A stretch of DNA of 64,000 nucleotides from Alicyclobacillus sp. SO9 (GTDB lineage Bacteria; Bacillota; Bacilli; Alicyclobacillales; Alicyclobacillaceae): positions 682,001-746,000 of the forward strand of contig NZ_CP066339.1 of assembly GCF_016406125.1 (NCBI RefSeq). Reading direction: 5' to 3'. This document shows positions 26,800 to 35,805 of this stretch, one piece after another (position 1 is the stretch's first letter; each line of letters opens with the position of its first letter). The translations under genes and the position numbers were made by a program. Under the pieces are notes generated by a model, which was not told the DNA's origin, ran no database searches, and was given only the letters and a program-made list of their open reading frames with translations.

Positions 26800-28227
26800 G
26801 TGAGAATTCACCTGTTCCAAACGAACGATGTTCACAGTCAACTAGAGAACTACATGCGTTTGGCTGCGAAGTTGCGGGCCCGGCGCGAACAGGCTCGCCG
26901 GGACGGGGATATCGTTCTGACCTTTGATATTGGCGACGTGTTGGACAGAGTCCGCCCTGAGACCGAGGTTACCTTGGGTAGAGTCAACGCTGCCATGATG
27001 GCGGAGTTAGGGTATGACGCTTGGGTGTTTGGCAACAATGAGGGCCTGACCGTGCCTGTCGAGAAATGGGACGAACTGCGTCGGCTGAGTCAGACAACAA
27101 TTATGGGCAGTAATATGAGAACAGTCCATGGTACAGAGTTCCCCGGCTTCAGAGACTTTCAGGTGTTTCTGGCTGAGGGAATTAAAATCGGTATCTTTGG
27201 CATTACGCCTAAATATGACAAACCGTATGAACTGCTGAATGTAGACATCAGTCATCCATTTGAGGCGGCCAGAACGCAAGTGAAACAACTGCAGAAACTG
27301 GGCTGTGACATCATTATTGCGCTATCGCACCTCGGTTTGTGGGATGACAGAAAACTGGCTCAGCAGATTGAGGGCATAGATGTCATACTTGGCGGGCACT
27401 CCCATCAATTTATGAAGGAAGCCGAATGGGTTAATGGGACGGCCGTGTTTCAGCCCGGAAAACATGCGTTGACGTATGGACATACGGTCGTAGACTACGA
27501 CCTCACTGCGAAGCATATAATTGAAGTCGTTTCGGCACCTGTGGAGGTAGACTTGCATGGGCCGATGGACGACAAGATGCTGTCTGTCTACCGCAGCTAC
27601 CTTCCGGAGATTGAACACGGACTGGCGGAACCCATTGTCACCTTGCCACACAGACTGCCGGTACAGTTCAATTCGGAGTCGACTCTTGCCAATGTGTTGG
27701 TTGAGGGACTGTTCGCCCGCTACTCCTGTGACATCGGACTGATGATGGCTGGAGCCTTAAATGCCAGCCTTCGGGCCGGGTCTGTTCGCAGGGGACATGT
27801 TCACGGTGCTTGTGCAACACCGACAAGGCCTGTCCTTATGACTTTGTCAGGTGCGCATCTGCGGGCTATCATTGAGAAGGCTTTGCGTCCTGAGTATTTC
27901 AACAAACGCGGCTTTGGTTTCGGGTTTCGCGGCGGGGTTGTGGGTTTTATGGCACTGAGCAACGCCGAAGTAGAGTTCTCGGTCATCCATCATGAACCGT
28001 GTATTGATGCATTTCGCATTGGCGGTTTTCCCGTGCATCCAGACAAGCTTTACCGCGTTGTGACTTGCGAATACTTGTGGCTCTCTCCCGTGTTTGAGGA
28101 GTTTCACCAAGGTCAGGATGTCCATGTTCAGGTGCCGCTGGTGCGTGAGATTTTGCTGGAGGCGTTGGGCAATCAAAAGGTCCTGGACCGAGCGAAGACA
28201 CGACACTATCACTTGCGAAAGCCGTGA
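26800..28227 (+). CDS. Bifunctional metallophosphatase/5'-nucleotidase (YunD-like)
   Basis: A 475-residue cytoplasmic protein (no signal peptide). The metallophosphoesterase ligands are visible: TNDVHSQLEN, DIGDVLDR, GNNEGLT, ALSHLGLWDD and GGHSHQF. The C-terminal 5'-nucleotidase domain includes LANVLVEGLFARYSCDIGLMMAG. The Bacillales YunD family has this architecture and lacks an export signal. GTG 26800 lies 15 nt after the acyl-CoA ligase stop behind GGGGTGAAGC. Confidence 0.88.
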   Translation: MRIHLFQTNDVHSQLENYMRLAAKLRARREQARRDGDIVLTFDIGDVLDRVRPETEVTLGRVNAAMMAELGYDAWVFGNNEGLTVPVEKWDELRRLSQTTIMGSNMRTVHGTEFPGFRDFQVFLAEGIKIGIFGITPKYDKPYELLNVDISHPFEAARTQVKQLQKLGCDIIIALSHLGLWDDRKLAQQIEGIDVILGGHSHQFMKEAEWVNGTAVFQPGKHALTYGHTVVDYDLTAKHIIEVVSAPVEVDLHGPMDDKMLSVYRSYLPEIEHGLAEPIVTLPHRLPVQFNSESTLANVLVEGLFARYSCDIGLMMAGALNASLRAGSVRRGHVHGACATPTRPVLMTLSGAHLRAIIEKALRPEYFNKRGFGFGFRGGVVGFMALSNAEVEFSVIHHEPCIDAFRIGGFPVHPDKLYRVVTCEYLWLSPVFEEFHQGQDVHVQVPLVREILLEALGNQKVLDRAKTRHYHLRKP

Positions 28228-28276
28228 CGGAAACGACTGCCGTGAAAACAGCATAGACTATAAAAGGAAGTAGCTT

Positions 28277-28975
28277 ATGAAACCTATATCTCTTGCTAAA
28301 ACCAGAAAAGTTCTGGACATACTTGCACAAACGTACCCAGATGCCAAGTGTGCGCTAAACTTCCGCACACCTTTTGAGTTGCTGATTGCAACCATGTTGT
28401 CCGCGCAGTGTACGGATGCGCGTGTCAATATGGTGACTGAGCGCCTTTTTCAAAAATATCACGGACCGGAGGACTACGCCTCTATTACACCGGATATACT
28501 AGAAGTAGATATCAAAGAGTTGGGGTTGTTTCGTTCAAAAGCCGAGCACATCGTAGCTATGAGCCGAATCTTGCTAGAGGAGCACAGCGGAGAAGTTCCA
28601 CGGACTCGCGAGGAACTCGTGAAACTTCCCGGAGTCGGAAAGAAAACAGCCAATGTCGTTCTGTCCAATGCCTTTGGTGTTCCGGCCATTGCTGTCGATA
28701 CGCATGTCTTGCGCGTTTCCAACCGCATTGGACTGGCAGACAGCAGTACGCCGGACGGCACAGAACAAATGCTGTGCAAGCGGGTGCCAAAGTATTTGTG
28801 GTCGTCGGCACATCATTGGTTGATTCATCACGGACGCAACATTTGTACAGCGCGAAAACCAAAGTGCGAAGTGTGCCCAGTCCAGGAATACTGTCGGTAT
28901 TATGCAGCCAGCCTGTCGTCGGATAAGAAGCCAAAAGCAAAGGCACAGTCTAAGCCTGCAACAAAGGCTAACTGA
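28277..28975 (+). CDS. nth: Endonuclease III
   Basis: A 232-residue base-excision-repair DNA glycosylase/AP lyase for oxidised pyrimidines. The helix-hairpin-helix LPGVGKKTANVVLSNAFG contains the catalytic Lys (K in GKKTA), followed by the catalytic Asp in AVDTHVLRVSNR. The [4Fe-4S] cysteines are in CTARKPKCEVCPVQEYC. A basic lysine-rich tail follows. ATG 28277 follows AAAAGGAAG. Together with mutY this gives the window two members of the same fold. Confidence 0.96.
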   Translation: MKPISLAKTRKVLDILAQTYPDAKCALNFRTPFELLIATMLSAQCTDARVNMVTERLFQKYHGPEDYASITPDILEVDIKELGLFRSKAEHIVAMSRILLEEHSGEVPRTREELVKLPGVGKKTANVVLSNAFGVPAIAVDTHVLRVSNRIGLADSSTPDGTEQMLCKRVPKYLWSSAHHWLIHHGRNICTARKPKCEVCPVQEYCRYYAASLSSDKKPKAKAQSKPATKAN

Positions 28976-29018
28976 GATGCAACGGCCAAACGCTTAGTGA
29001 GACGCACCGCACAAGGGC

Positions 29019-29336
29019 TTAGTGAGACGCAACGTACGGTTCGTAGTCTCCGTTTTCAGTTCTGCGAAGAGGCTGCTGACAGTGCGCACAGGCGTCATAC
29101 TGTCCTGTCGGTCGCGTCATCTCGCCGCAACGGGGGCACTCAATGGTCGCAATACTTTGATTGACTGGTCCGAAGCGGAAGTACAAAAGGATGCCCGCTG
29201 CGACTCCGATTCCTCCGATAATCATCAGATAAGGCAATAGGCTGCGGCTGTAGACTCCAAAGTACATGACAAAGAAACCGCCAAAGATAAACATCAGCGC
29301 TCGGTTCCGCCAACGGTTAATATTCAAATCTATCAC
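29019..29336 (-). CDS. YgzB-family membrane protein with zinc ribbon
   Basis: The 105-residue product has two membrane helices (residues 12-28 and 34-54) followed by a C-terminal zinc ribbon with CPRCG and CAHCQ. This matches the Bacillales YgzB/DUF2614 family, function unknown. It is convergent with nth; the short gap holds two copies of CTTAGTGAGACGCA (28993-29033). Confidence 0.85.
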   Translation of the reverse strand: MIDLNINRWRNRALMFIFGGFFVMYFGVYSRSLLPYLMIIGGIGVAAGILLYFRFGPVNQSIATIECPRCGEMTRPTGQYDACAHCQQPLRRTENGDYEPYVASH

Positions 29337-29497
29337 ACCTATGGGCTGTCCCGGAATTTAGGGTATACGGTTTGGGTAACACAGGCAGTGACTCTACGCT
29401 GTTTAGAGTGCAAGACTGTACTTGACAAACACATGTTATACCCGTTTTTGATGTTATCCCATCGGTCAGCTTCTGTCTAGATTAAGGGAGTGCGCGT

Positions 29498-30292
29498 ATG
29501 TGGAAAAAGGCGTTCATTTTACTATTGGCCATTAATTTGTTGATTGTTGTCGGCATCACCTCGTGGTGGGCGACGCTTCCGTCTCCACAGTCAAAAAAAG
29601 GACAAACTCCGCCAACGCCAGTGACGAAAACCGCGAACGTTCAAATTAGTGTTGGCCAGGACGCCATTAACAGCTATCTTGAGTACGCTTTGTCAAACCA
29701 GAAAGATGTCAAGAATGTTTTGGCGTATGCCCGTGTGAACTTCAACCAGAATTGGGATGTACAACTCGGTGCAAAATTGGCAAACAAGGTTATACCATTG
29801 AATGTAGTGTTCATTCCTACAGTGCTGAATGGCAATCTGCAACTACATATGAAAAGTGCTGATCTAGGGCAAGTTCCCGTACCGACTGCCTATTTGTTTC
29901 TTGTCTTGAGACACCTTCCGTGGCCGAACTGGATTACGGTGGACGCACTTCACTCCACCCTCAATCTGAATTTTACGAAGCGACCACAAAAGCCTTATGG
30001 CGTTCGTATTTTAAAGTATGACCAGAAGACTAAAATGCTGACGCTGCAGGTGTCGATTGTACCAAAGTCCCTTCTTAGCAAGAATTTTGGAACGTCGGGC
30101 GGGAGTTCATCCGGTTCCGCTGCCAAAGGACCGTCTAAATCCGCGGGCAGCTCTGCAAATTCCGCTGGCGCACCTGGGTCATCTGGGTCATCCAACTCGA
30201 CACCAGCCTCATCCTCCGCAGCAAATTCAATTGGCAGTCAGGGCAACTCCACGCCCGCCAATTCACCGTTTACAAACTCTCTGCTGGGCTGA
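29498..30292 (+). CDS. YpmS/DUF2140-like membrane-anchored protein
   Basis: One N-terminal membrane helix (residues 4-25) anchors an extracytoplasmic domain with the YpmS pattern: QISVGQDAINSYLEYAL, then VIPLNVVFIPTVLNGNLQLHMKSADLGQVPVP. The last 60 residues are an added Ser/Gly/Ala/Asn-rich low-complexity tail (SSGSAAKGPSKS...), which is not typical of the family. Function of YpmS is unknown. ATG 29498 follows AAGGGAG. Confidence 0.8.
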   Translation: MWKKAFILLLAINLLIVVGITSWWATLPSPQSKKGQTPPTPVTKTANVQISVGQDAINSYLEYALSNQKDVKNVLAYARVNFNQNWDVQLGAKLANKVIPLNVVFIPTVLNGNLQLHMKSADLGQVPVPTAYLFLVLRHLPWPNWITVDALHSTLNLNFTKRPQKPYGVRILKYDQKTKMLTLQVSIVPKSLLSKNFGTSGGSSSGSAAKGPSKSAGSSANSAGAPGSSGSSNSTPASSSAANSIGSQGNSTPANSPFTNSLLG

Positions 30293-30418
30293 GTGTGCAA
30301 CTCACTGAGTTCGTCGGAATCCACATAGTCTGTCTGGACAAGTGCACAATATACAAAACCACAGTCTACGAGCTGAACTCCGATGCAAAGTCGGAAGTCG
30401 TGGTTGCGGAGGGATATT

Positions 30419-32005
30419 GTGCACGCAAAACAATGGCTTCAATCACTGCTTACAGTTGACGACACCATCATGGATGAAGATTTTGCCCTGATAGGCTCAG
30501 ACTCATCTCAGTCAGGGTCTCAGTCAGGGTCTCAGTCAGGGTCTCAGTCAGGGTCTCAGTCAGGGTCTCAGTCAGGGTCTCAGTCAGGGTCTCAGTCATC
30601 CAGTTTTGGTATGCCTGACAAGAACGAGCAGCAAACAAATACTGACTCGACTTCGGCACCGTCTCAGGACAACGGACAAGGACAGCAGAAGCAGGACAAT
30701 GATACCAACAAAGCGTCAACAACCGAGGCCGGAGCGCAGGCTCGGCAGAGCAGGCAGGGGCCGACCGCAAAGTCAAACGGACCTCAGAGTATCCGACCAA
30801 AGACATTGTCCCAATACATTCAAGATACAGAGAAGAGTAAGGATGCACCTGTATCTGATACGGCTCTTGAGAACAAAGACACGTTAGACGGCGACATGGA
30901 TCGAACTAAGGCCATCCTAAAGGCCGTATTCCATATACCTCCTAATGCTGATTATGTGATTCGTGAGTTTACGGTTGGCACAGAGCGGCCATGGCGCGCA
31001 CTGGCTATTTTCATTGACGGCATGTCTGACAAGACAACGATTAACGAACACATTCTTGAACCTCTGATGATGATCTCGCAAATGCTTGATGAGCATCCGG
31101 ACAAGCGGATGGACAGCATTGTTAAGAAGCTTTTGCCGGGCAATCAAATTGAAATCAAATCAAAATGGATGGAAATCATCAATGGTATCATCACCGGATC
31201 GACCGCTGTATTTGTGGAAGGGTGCAGGGATGCCGCTATTGTCGAGACTAAGTCCTGGGAACACAGGTCCGTCACGCAGCCTGCCACAGAGCAAGTAGTA
31301 CGCGGCGCTCACGATGCCTTTACCGAGAGTTTTCGTGCCAATACAGCCCTCGTCCGATCCCGTTTACGCAGCGAAAACCTCATCACGGAAATGGAGTCCA
31401 TAGGAAGCGTTGCGAAGACGGATGTGGCCATTATGTACATTGCAGGTCTGACCAACTCGGCCTTGGTCAAAGAGGTCAAGCGGCGCCTGGATGCCGTCGA
31501 TATCGACTTTTTGGAAGACAGCGGTATGCTTGAACAGTTTCTGGAAGACAGACCCAAATCCATGATTCCGCAAATGATGTCCACGGAACGTCCGGACAGA
31601 GTCGCACAAATGCTGATGGAAGGGCATGTAGCTTTGTTTGTCGGCCAAAATCCGTACGTTATTGTTGCACCGACAACACTATGGGCCTTGATTCACAGCG
31701 GGGAAGACTCGTACTTAAAGTTTCCTTTAGGTAACTTCGTTCGTTTCATTCGCTGGATTGCTGTGATATGTGCCATTTTGCTCCCGTCTGTCTATGTGGC
31801 CGTAACCAATTACCATGCTGAGATGTTGCCCACGGACTTGATGCTGGCCATTGCAGCCAGTCGTGAACAAGTTCCATTTCCTGTGATACTGGAAGTGCTG
31901 CTGATGGAGTTCTCACTCGAACTGATTCGTGAAGCAGGCATCCGAATTCCTTCTGTCATCGGCCCCACAATTGGAATGGTGGATACAAGGATTAATCGTA
32001 ATTAG
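30419..32005 (+). pseudogene. GerA-type spore germination protein, 3' end replaced by mobile element
   Basis: The GerA domain begins near residue 160 (KAVFHIPPNADYVIREFTVG) and continues through VIVAPTTLWALI, FVRFIRWIAVICAILLPS and LLMEFSLELIREAGIRIPS. It is normal up to IGPTIGMV (base 31981), then breaks into DTRINRN and a stop. Relatives continue for about 130 more residues with further membrane helices, so this subunit of a germinant receptor is truncated. The N-terminus carries an SQSG repeat and a Gln/Thr-rich linker. GTG 30419 has GGAGGG at 5 nt; ATG 30383 is the alternative start. Confidence 0.85.
30504..30599. repeat. 12-bp tandem repeat coding for SQSG
   Basis: Eight near-perfect copies of TCAGTCAGGGTC lie inside the gerA-type gene. 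The unit is a multiple of three, so copy-number change keeps the frame. Confidence 0.95.
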
Positions 32006-32023
32006 CCCGTGATGTTGAAGTAA

Positions 32024-32140
32024 CGGTGCAAGCCACCGCGGGAGTCTGAGACTGTGCGGAGGTATAGACTCTCAGAACTCCCCGGCACGTGAGCGTGGGA
32101 TTCCAAAGTTCACACCCGCCTTGGGTTTCTCTGACGCTCA
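32024..32140 (+). ncRNA. Candidate structured RNA at the element's left end
   Basis: Three hairpins follow each other: CGGTG/CACCG (32024-32038); GGGAGTCTGAGA pairing with TCTCAG-A-ACTCCC (32040-32082); and CACG/CGTG (32086-32097). A further CCAA/TTGG closing pair spans 32103-32124. I do not recognise a known riboswitch, T-box or group II intron core. It could also be recombinase-binding DNA next to the junction. Confidence 0.35.
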
Positions 32141-32160
32141 CTTTGAGGTTTATAAATAGC

Positions 32161-33138
32161 TTACTTACGTAAGAGTTCTCCAAAAACAGCATGAATTTTA
32201 TTTTCTGAGAATGGCCAAAGCCATCTTTGAAATACAATTGAATGTTGCTTATGGTAGTCAAGCCATTCCAAGATTGTCTCTGCATCATCAAAGATAGCGA
32301 TTTCCATTGCTGATTTAATCATGTCTCTCATCCAATAAGGGTTTGAAGTACTTTGAGTTGAAAACGTGCCTTTCCATGGGTCCTCAGAAAAATCAAGAAC
32401 ATCAGTTGTTATTACAAAGGTGCCACTTGGTCGAACGCGTTCCCAGCAATAATCCAGTACCTGTCTAGAAAGAGTTGTAGAATAATTATAAATTTCTGGG
32501 TAGAAATCATCATGCATTTTGGCACGATCATCTCTCCAAACCACCTCGGAACATGCTCTATACATTGGGCCAATTAGCTGCGTTAAAACAGGTAGAATTA
32601 TAACGACATCATAGTGCTTGTTTCCAACAAACCGTTCGCTGCCATTAGATACACAGAAACGACTCATCGCATCTGTGAATTCGTTCACACTTCGCGACGC
32701 AAGCAGTTTGCAAAAAATCTCAGGAGTAAAGCCATTATTCGAAAGAGGAGTTATATCGGTAGAAATTACCTCCACTTTGTCTCGAAGATGGTATGGTACT
32801 CTCCTGTTTATTGCCTGTTCGATAGCATGACCGTCGATATCTACTAAATCCACTTTCGCTGAAGTGGAGATCAATTCAACCAAGTCAATATCATTGCAAT
32901 TTCCCGCCCCCACAATGAGCACCTCTGGCGAGCTTGTTCCATATTGAATTGCTTGATTCACTAAGCTCATAGTTCCAGCTCGATGTAATTCCCAATTTTT
33001 ATAATAGTAGGTATCACTTGTGTGTGCATTTACACGACTCATCCACTCACGCATAGTTGCCTCATTGGGTATCAACAAATCTTTCTCCTCCATATCAAGG
33101 TCGAAGGCCATGCCTTCCCGGTCTTTTATCGTACACAT
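32161..33138 (-). CDS. SAM-dependent methyltransferase-like cargo protein
   Basis: A 325-residue protein with a class I methyltransferase core. VLIVGAGNCNDIDL is motif I (about residue 93), VDLVDIDGHAI supplies the acidic residue after strand 2, and a later YDVVIILPVLTQL resembles motif IV. The substrate is unknown and no partner gene is adjacent. It lies alone between the element's left junction and the immunity module, the usual place for cargo. The region is more AT-rich than the chromosome to the left. Low similarity to anything I recognise beyond the fold. Confidence 0.65.
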   Translation of the reverse strand: MCTIKDREGMAFDLDMEEKDLLIPNEATMREWMSRVNAHTSDTYYYKNWELHRAGTMSLVNQAIQYGTSSPEVLIVGAGNCNDIDLVELISTSAKVDLVDIDGHAIEQAINRRVPYHLRDKVEVISTDITPLSNNGFTPEIFCKLLASRSVNEFTDAMSRFCVSNGSERFVGNKHYDVVIILPVLTQLIGPMYRACSEVVWRDDRAKMHDDFYPEIYNYSTTLSRQVLDYCWERVRPSGTFVITTDVLDFSEDPWKGTFSTQSTSNPYWMRDMIKSAMEIAIFDDAETILEWLDYHKQHSIVFQRWLWPFSENKIHAVFGELLRK

Positions 33139-33220
33139 CCATTAAGCCCTAGTGTTGGAATATATCTTGTTATGGTTCGCTGTATGCCGACGCTATACCT
33201 TGTTTTGCTGGTTCTCAATT

Positions 33221-33739
33221 TCAAGCGAAAAGAATTTGCTGTTCTGGTTCTGTAAATACGTCGGACTTGACCGGTCGAGTAAACTCCAATCGATACAAAT
33301 CCAATCGACGTTTTGCAAAGTCATAAGGGATGTCAAATGATTGAGCAACTGAAAGGAGTGGATGAATATGTTGACTGGCCATGGCATTTAGGCTGTCTGT
33401 GAGCATATGAGTTGGACTTAACAAATACATAGTCATGCGTCTTGTTTGAGATTCTTGATAGCTTCGAAAGAGAGGAGACATAAAAAGTTGGTCTCCGGAA
33501 TGTGCAACAAAGTGGCAGAGTTCATGAGCCAATTGGACTCTTTGCTCTGCAGTTGTCAAACGATTATCAAGGACAATTACCGGATGGTTTGCGGTTCCTG
33601 ACAAAGTGCTTAGGCAAGGTTTGCTTAACACAAGGACCTGCAAACGATAAGCAATCTCGAATAAGTCAATTTCGTCTGGATAGTGAACTTCAATAGCTGA
33701 CAACAATTGATTTTGTACTAACATTTCTAGTCGTGACAT
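33221..33739 (-). CDS. ImmA/IrrE-family metallopeptidase
   Basis: The zinc-protease motif HELCH (HExxH) lies in VQLAHELCHFVAHSGDQ, about residue 95 of the 172-residue form starting at ATG 33739. That start is preceded by GGGGTGAGG; the frame is open further upstream without a better site. In ICEBs1 and related phages ImmA cleaves the repressor ImmR after DNA damage or quorum signals and so induces the element. Here it lies directly downstream of the repressor-like gene on the same strand, the same arrangement. Confidence 0.88.
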   Translation of the reverse strand: MSRLEMLVQNQLLSAIEVHYPDEIDLFEIAYRLQVLVLSKPCLSTLSGTANHPVIVLDNRLTTAEQRVQLAHELCHFVAHSGDQLFMSPLFRSYQESQTRRMTMYLLSPTHMLTDSLNAMASQHIHPLLSVAQSFDIPYDFAKRRLDLYRLEFTRPVKSDVFTEPEQQILFA

Positions 33740-33895
33740 TACCTCACCCCACGGAAATAATCCCAGATCCCCTTGAATATGAATTTCTGTCTTGTTCTGT
33801 TTTAATTTGTCGATATCTGTCGATATGTTACTACAGAAAAACACAAAAAAGGAGACGCTTGTAGGTGGGAGCGTCCCCTATTTTAATTAGTTCAA

Positions 33896-34306
33896 TTAAT
33901 TGTCATGGCTATGTTTAATGCTTTTCCGAATGCTTGCCCAAATATCTAACATCATTCGTTTTTCCTCGTCCGTTGCATTAGCAAAGTCATAGAACATACC
34001 CAGCCATTCAGGATCATCACGAATTTCCCTGAGCAATGTAACTTGTTTATCAGTCAGTTGGATACCCATCGGATTGTTCTCGGGCTCCGGGCCAATGTTA
34101 TGGTTCGTACGATTCAATAAGTAATCTGTTGATACGTTGAATAATTCAGCCAATTTCCGAACTGATTCAGTGTCAGGATCTCTACGTCCAGCCTCATACT
34201 GAGAATATGCAGGACGAGTAATTCCCAGATGTCTCGCGGCATCAGCCTGGGTTTTTCTCGCTCGCTCTCTGGCGGAACGAAGCCTCTCACCAAGCAAGAT
34301 CTTCAC
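33896..34306 (-). CDS. ImmR-like XRE repressor
   Basis: A 136-residue protein with an N-terminal XRE helix-turn-helix (LRSARERARKTQADAARHLG, then RPAYSQYEAGRRDPD) and a C-terminal helical region. It is expected to be the element's immunity repressor and the ImmA substrate, by analogy with ICEBs1. GTG 34306 overlaps its own GAGGTGA site; TTG 34297 is at better spacing and may be the real start. It is divergent from a small HTH gene across an operator-rich gap. Confidence 0.88.
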   Translation of the reverse strand: MKILLGERLRSARERARKTQADAARHLGITRPAYSQYEAGRRDPDTESVRKLAELFNVSTDYLLNRTNHNIGPEPENNPMGIQLTDKQVTLLREIRDDPEWLGMFYDFANATDEEKRMMLDIWASIRKSIKHSHDN

Positions 34307-34342
34307 CTCAATAAACGTTATGAATAGTACCTCTATTGTAAC

Positions 34343-34439
34343 GTAACATCATGTTACCCACACATAATGTATCGAAAAGAAACATTGTTGTTGACATGTA
34401 TCGAAATGTTACGTTATTCTTGATGTAACAATTCGATAC
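34343..34439. promoter_or_regulatory. Repressor/operator region of the immunity module
   Basis: A palindrome GTAACATCATGTTAC (34343-34357) and two facing arms, GTATCGAAATGTTACG (34398-34413) and TGTAACAATTCGATAC (34424-34439), flank a rightward promoter. That promoter has TTGACA at 34391-34396 and TTATTC or TATTCT as -10 at 34414-34420. TGTATCGAAA also occurs at 34369-34378. The arms bracket the -10, as expected for repression of the divergent small HTH gene. Confidence 0.65.
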
Positions 34440-34455
34440 CTTGAGGGGTGGAATT

Positions 34456-34683
34456 ATGAAACGAGATTGGTTAGCCAGCATCAGAACGTCCAAAGAAAAG
34501 ACTCATGAAGATGTTGCAATTCAGGTGGAAATAAGCCGTGAGTATTACACTATGATTGAGAACGGCGTCAGAAATCCGAGCGTTACTATAGCAAAAAGAA
34601 TTGCACAAGCTCTGGAATTTGATTGGACTCTTTTTTTTGAGCTTAAAGGTAACATTACGACACAGTCAGGCTGTTTAGCATAA
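34456..34683 (+). CDS. Small XRE-type regulator (Cro-like)
   Basis: The 75-residue protein is one helix-turn-helix domain: WLASIRTSKEKTHEDVAIQ, then SREYYTMIENGVRNPS and IAKRIAQALEFDW. ATG 34456 has GAGGGG 9 nt upstream. Divergent placement from the ImmR-like gene and the shared operators suggest a Cro-like or excision-control role. Confidence 0.8.
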   Translation: MKRDWLASIRTSKEKTHEDVAIQVEISREYYTMIENGVRNPSVTIAKRIAQALEFDWTLFFELKGNITTQSGCLA

Positions 34684-34821
34684 CCAACAGAAGGACATCG
34701 TAACAATTGTTATTCGTTGAGATGGTAATGAAATCCTGCGAAATGGAGACAATTTGAAGGTGTGACGTAGATGGTCGTGGGAAATGGGAAGAAGTAATGA
34801 CTTGGATCGCTTTGGACTTAG

Positions 34822-35106
34822 GTGGCTGACTTCCGCGCGATAAAGTTGTCGAGTATATGGCAGACCATGCTGATTGTAAGGCAGGTGAACAAATTGTCAA
34901 AAACTGTAGAACGAAAGGTGAATGTGACGGTGACATATGTCGGAGATGTCTGCGGAAGAGATCCGATTTTTGGTGTTTACGAATATCTCATAGCTCAGAA
35001 GCAGAAGGATCTTACTCAAAATGTCAATGCGGGAACAGATAGAAGTTGGACTGAAGTCGCTACTGAAACCTTTGAGGAAGGCATTGCGAATGGTGAAGCA
35101 ATGTGA
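34822..35106 (+). other. Overlapping small frames, coding status unclear
   Basis: Two frames overlap here. One (ATG 34857 to 35042) is cysteine-rich: CKAGEQIVKNC, CDGDICRRC. The other (GTG 34822 or ATG 34869 to 35106) has a plausible soluble second half ending EVATETFEEGIANGEAM. A single frameshift between them would fuse the better-looking halves. No clear ribosome-binding site is visible for either. The surrounding 34684-35252 has nothing else I can support. Confidence 0.3.
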
Positions 35107-35252
35107 ATGAAGGGAAATCAGGAATCCGGTTGCCGTAGGCGGCACCCTGAAATCACGAGCGCTAGTTCGCAGAAACCTCGCCGTCGGGGGTCGTAGCTCG
35201 AGTTACTGGAGTACTGGCGACTGTGTCAACAATTTAATGGAGAGTGACTGGT

Positions 35253-35435
35253 ATGAGTGATTCGTCAAAGGGCTTCCTGCTTGGAGATTTGCAAGAGGGC
35301 CAAGCGCGCTTGCAGATGCTTTTGGATGAGCAACCCAAGGACGCTGACATACTACAGCAGATGTTCATGGATAATCTCTGGGCTCAGCGCGTGGTGAGGG
35401 GAGTACAAACAGCGTCCAGCAGTCGGAATCCGTAA
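35253..35435 (+). CDS. Small phage-type protein, unknown function
   Basis: A 60-residue soluble, mostly helical protein (GDLQEGQARLQMLLDEQPKD, then ILQQMFMDNLWAQRVV). ATG 35253 follows GGAGAGTGA. I do not recognise a family. Its position after the immunity regulators is typical of small early genes in such elements. Confidence 0.5.
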   Translation: MSDSSKGFLLGDLQEGQARLQMLLDEQPKDADILQQMFMDNLWAQRVVRGVQTASSSRNP

Positions 35436-35509
35436 ATGCTAGGAAGTCAGGAGTCACTTTGAATTCGGCATGCGTGAATACTTAAAGTTCCCGTTTCGGT
35501 GGGAAATCA

Positions 35510-35632
35510 TTACGTGGTTGTCATCGTAGTAGATGCGGTCACCACACTATCAAAATGGTGCATGAGATTTTCGTGGGCATGTAACTGCAATTGTACTGGG
35601 CAGCCAATGAAGCGATTGAAGTCATGAGACAT
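35510..35632 (-). CDS. Possible 40-residue antisense peptide
   Basis: On the minus strand ATG 35632 is preceded by AGAGGAG at 5-6 nt, a strong ribosome-binding site, and encodes a histidine-containing peptide (MSHDFNRFIGCPVQLQLHAH...). It is the only minus-strand candidate among the rightward small genes and lies in a 370-bp stretch (35436-35805) otherwise empty. No family is recognised. Confidence 0.3.
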   Translation of the reverse strand: MSHDFNRFIGCPVQLQLHAHENLMHHFDSVVTASTTMTTT

Positions 35633-35805
35633 TTGGTCTCCTCTAATCGAACATTGGTCTGTATGTTGAAACTCACTATTCCTTTGTAATTCTACAACAG
35701 TAAACCAGGTAGACAGTGAATGCGGGGCAAGCAGGTCTGAAATCAATGCCGTTTTGAGAGCTTTGAAGAAAAGTGTAAGTCACTTAGAAAGGGGGCGTCA
35801 TAAAG

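Noticed and set aside
30468-30848. Minus-strand frame with LTET repeats
   Set aside because: It is the reverse reading of the SQSG tandem repeat inside the gerA-type gene and has no ribosome-binding site.
32024-32140. Group II intron fragment
   Set aside because: No GTGCG-type 5' end or domain V-like hairpin, and no intron-encoded reverse transcriptase in the window.
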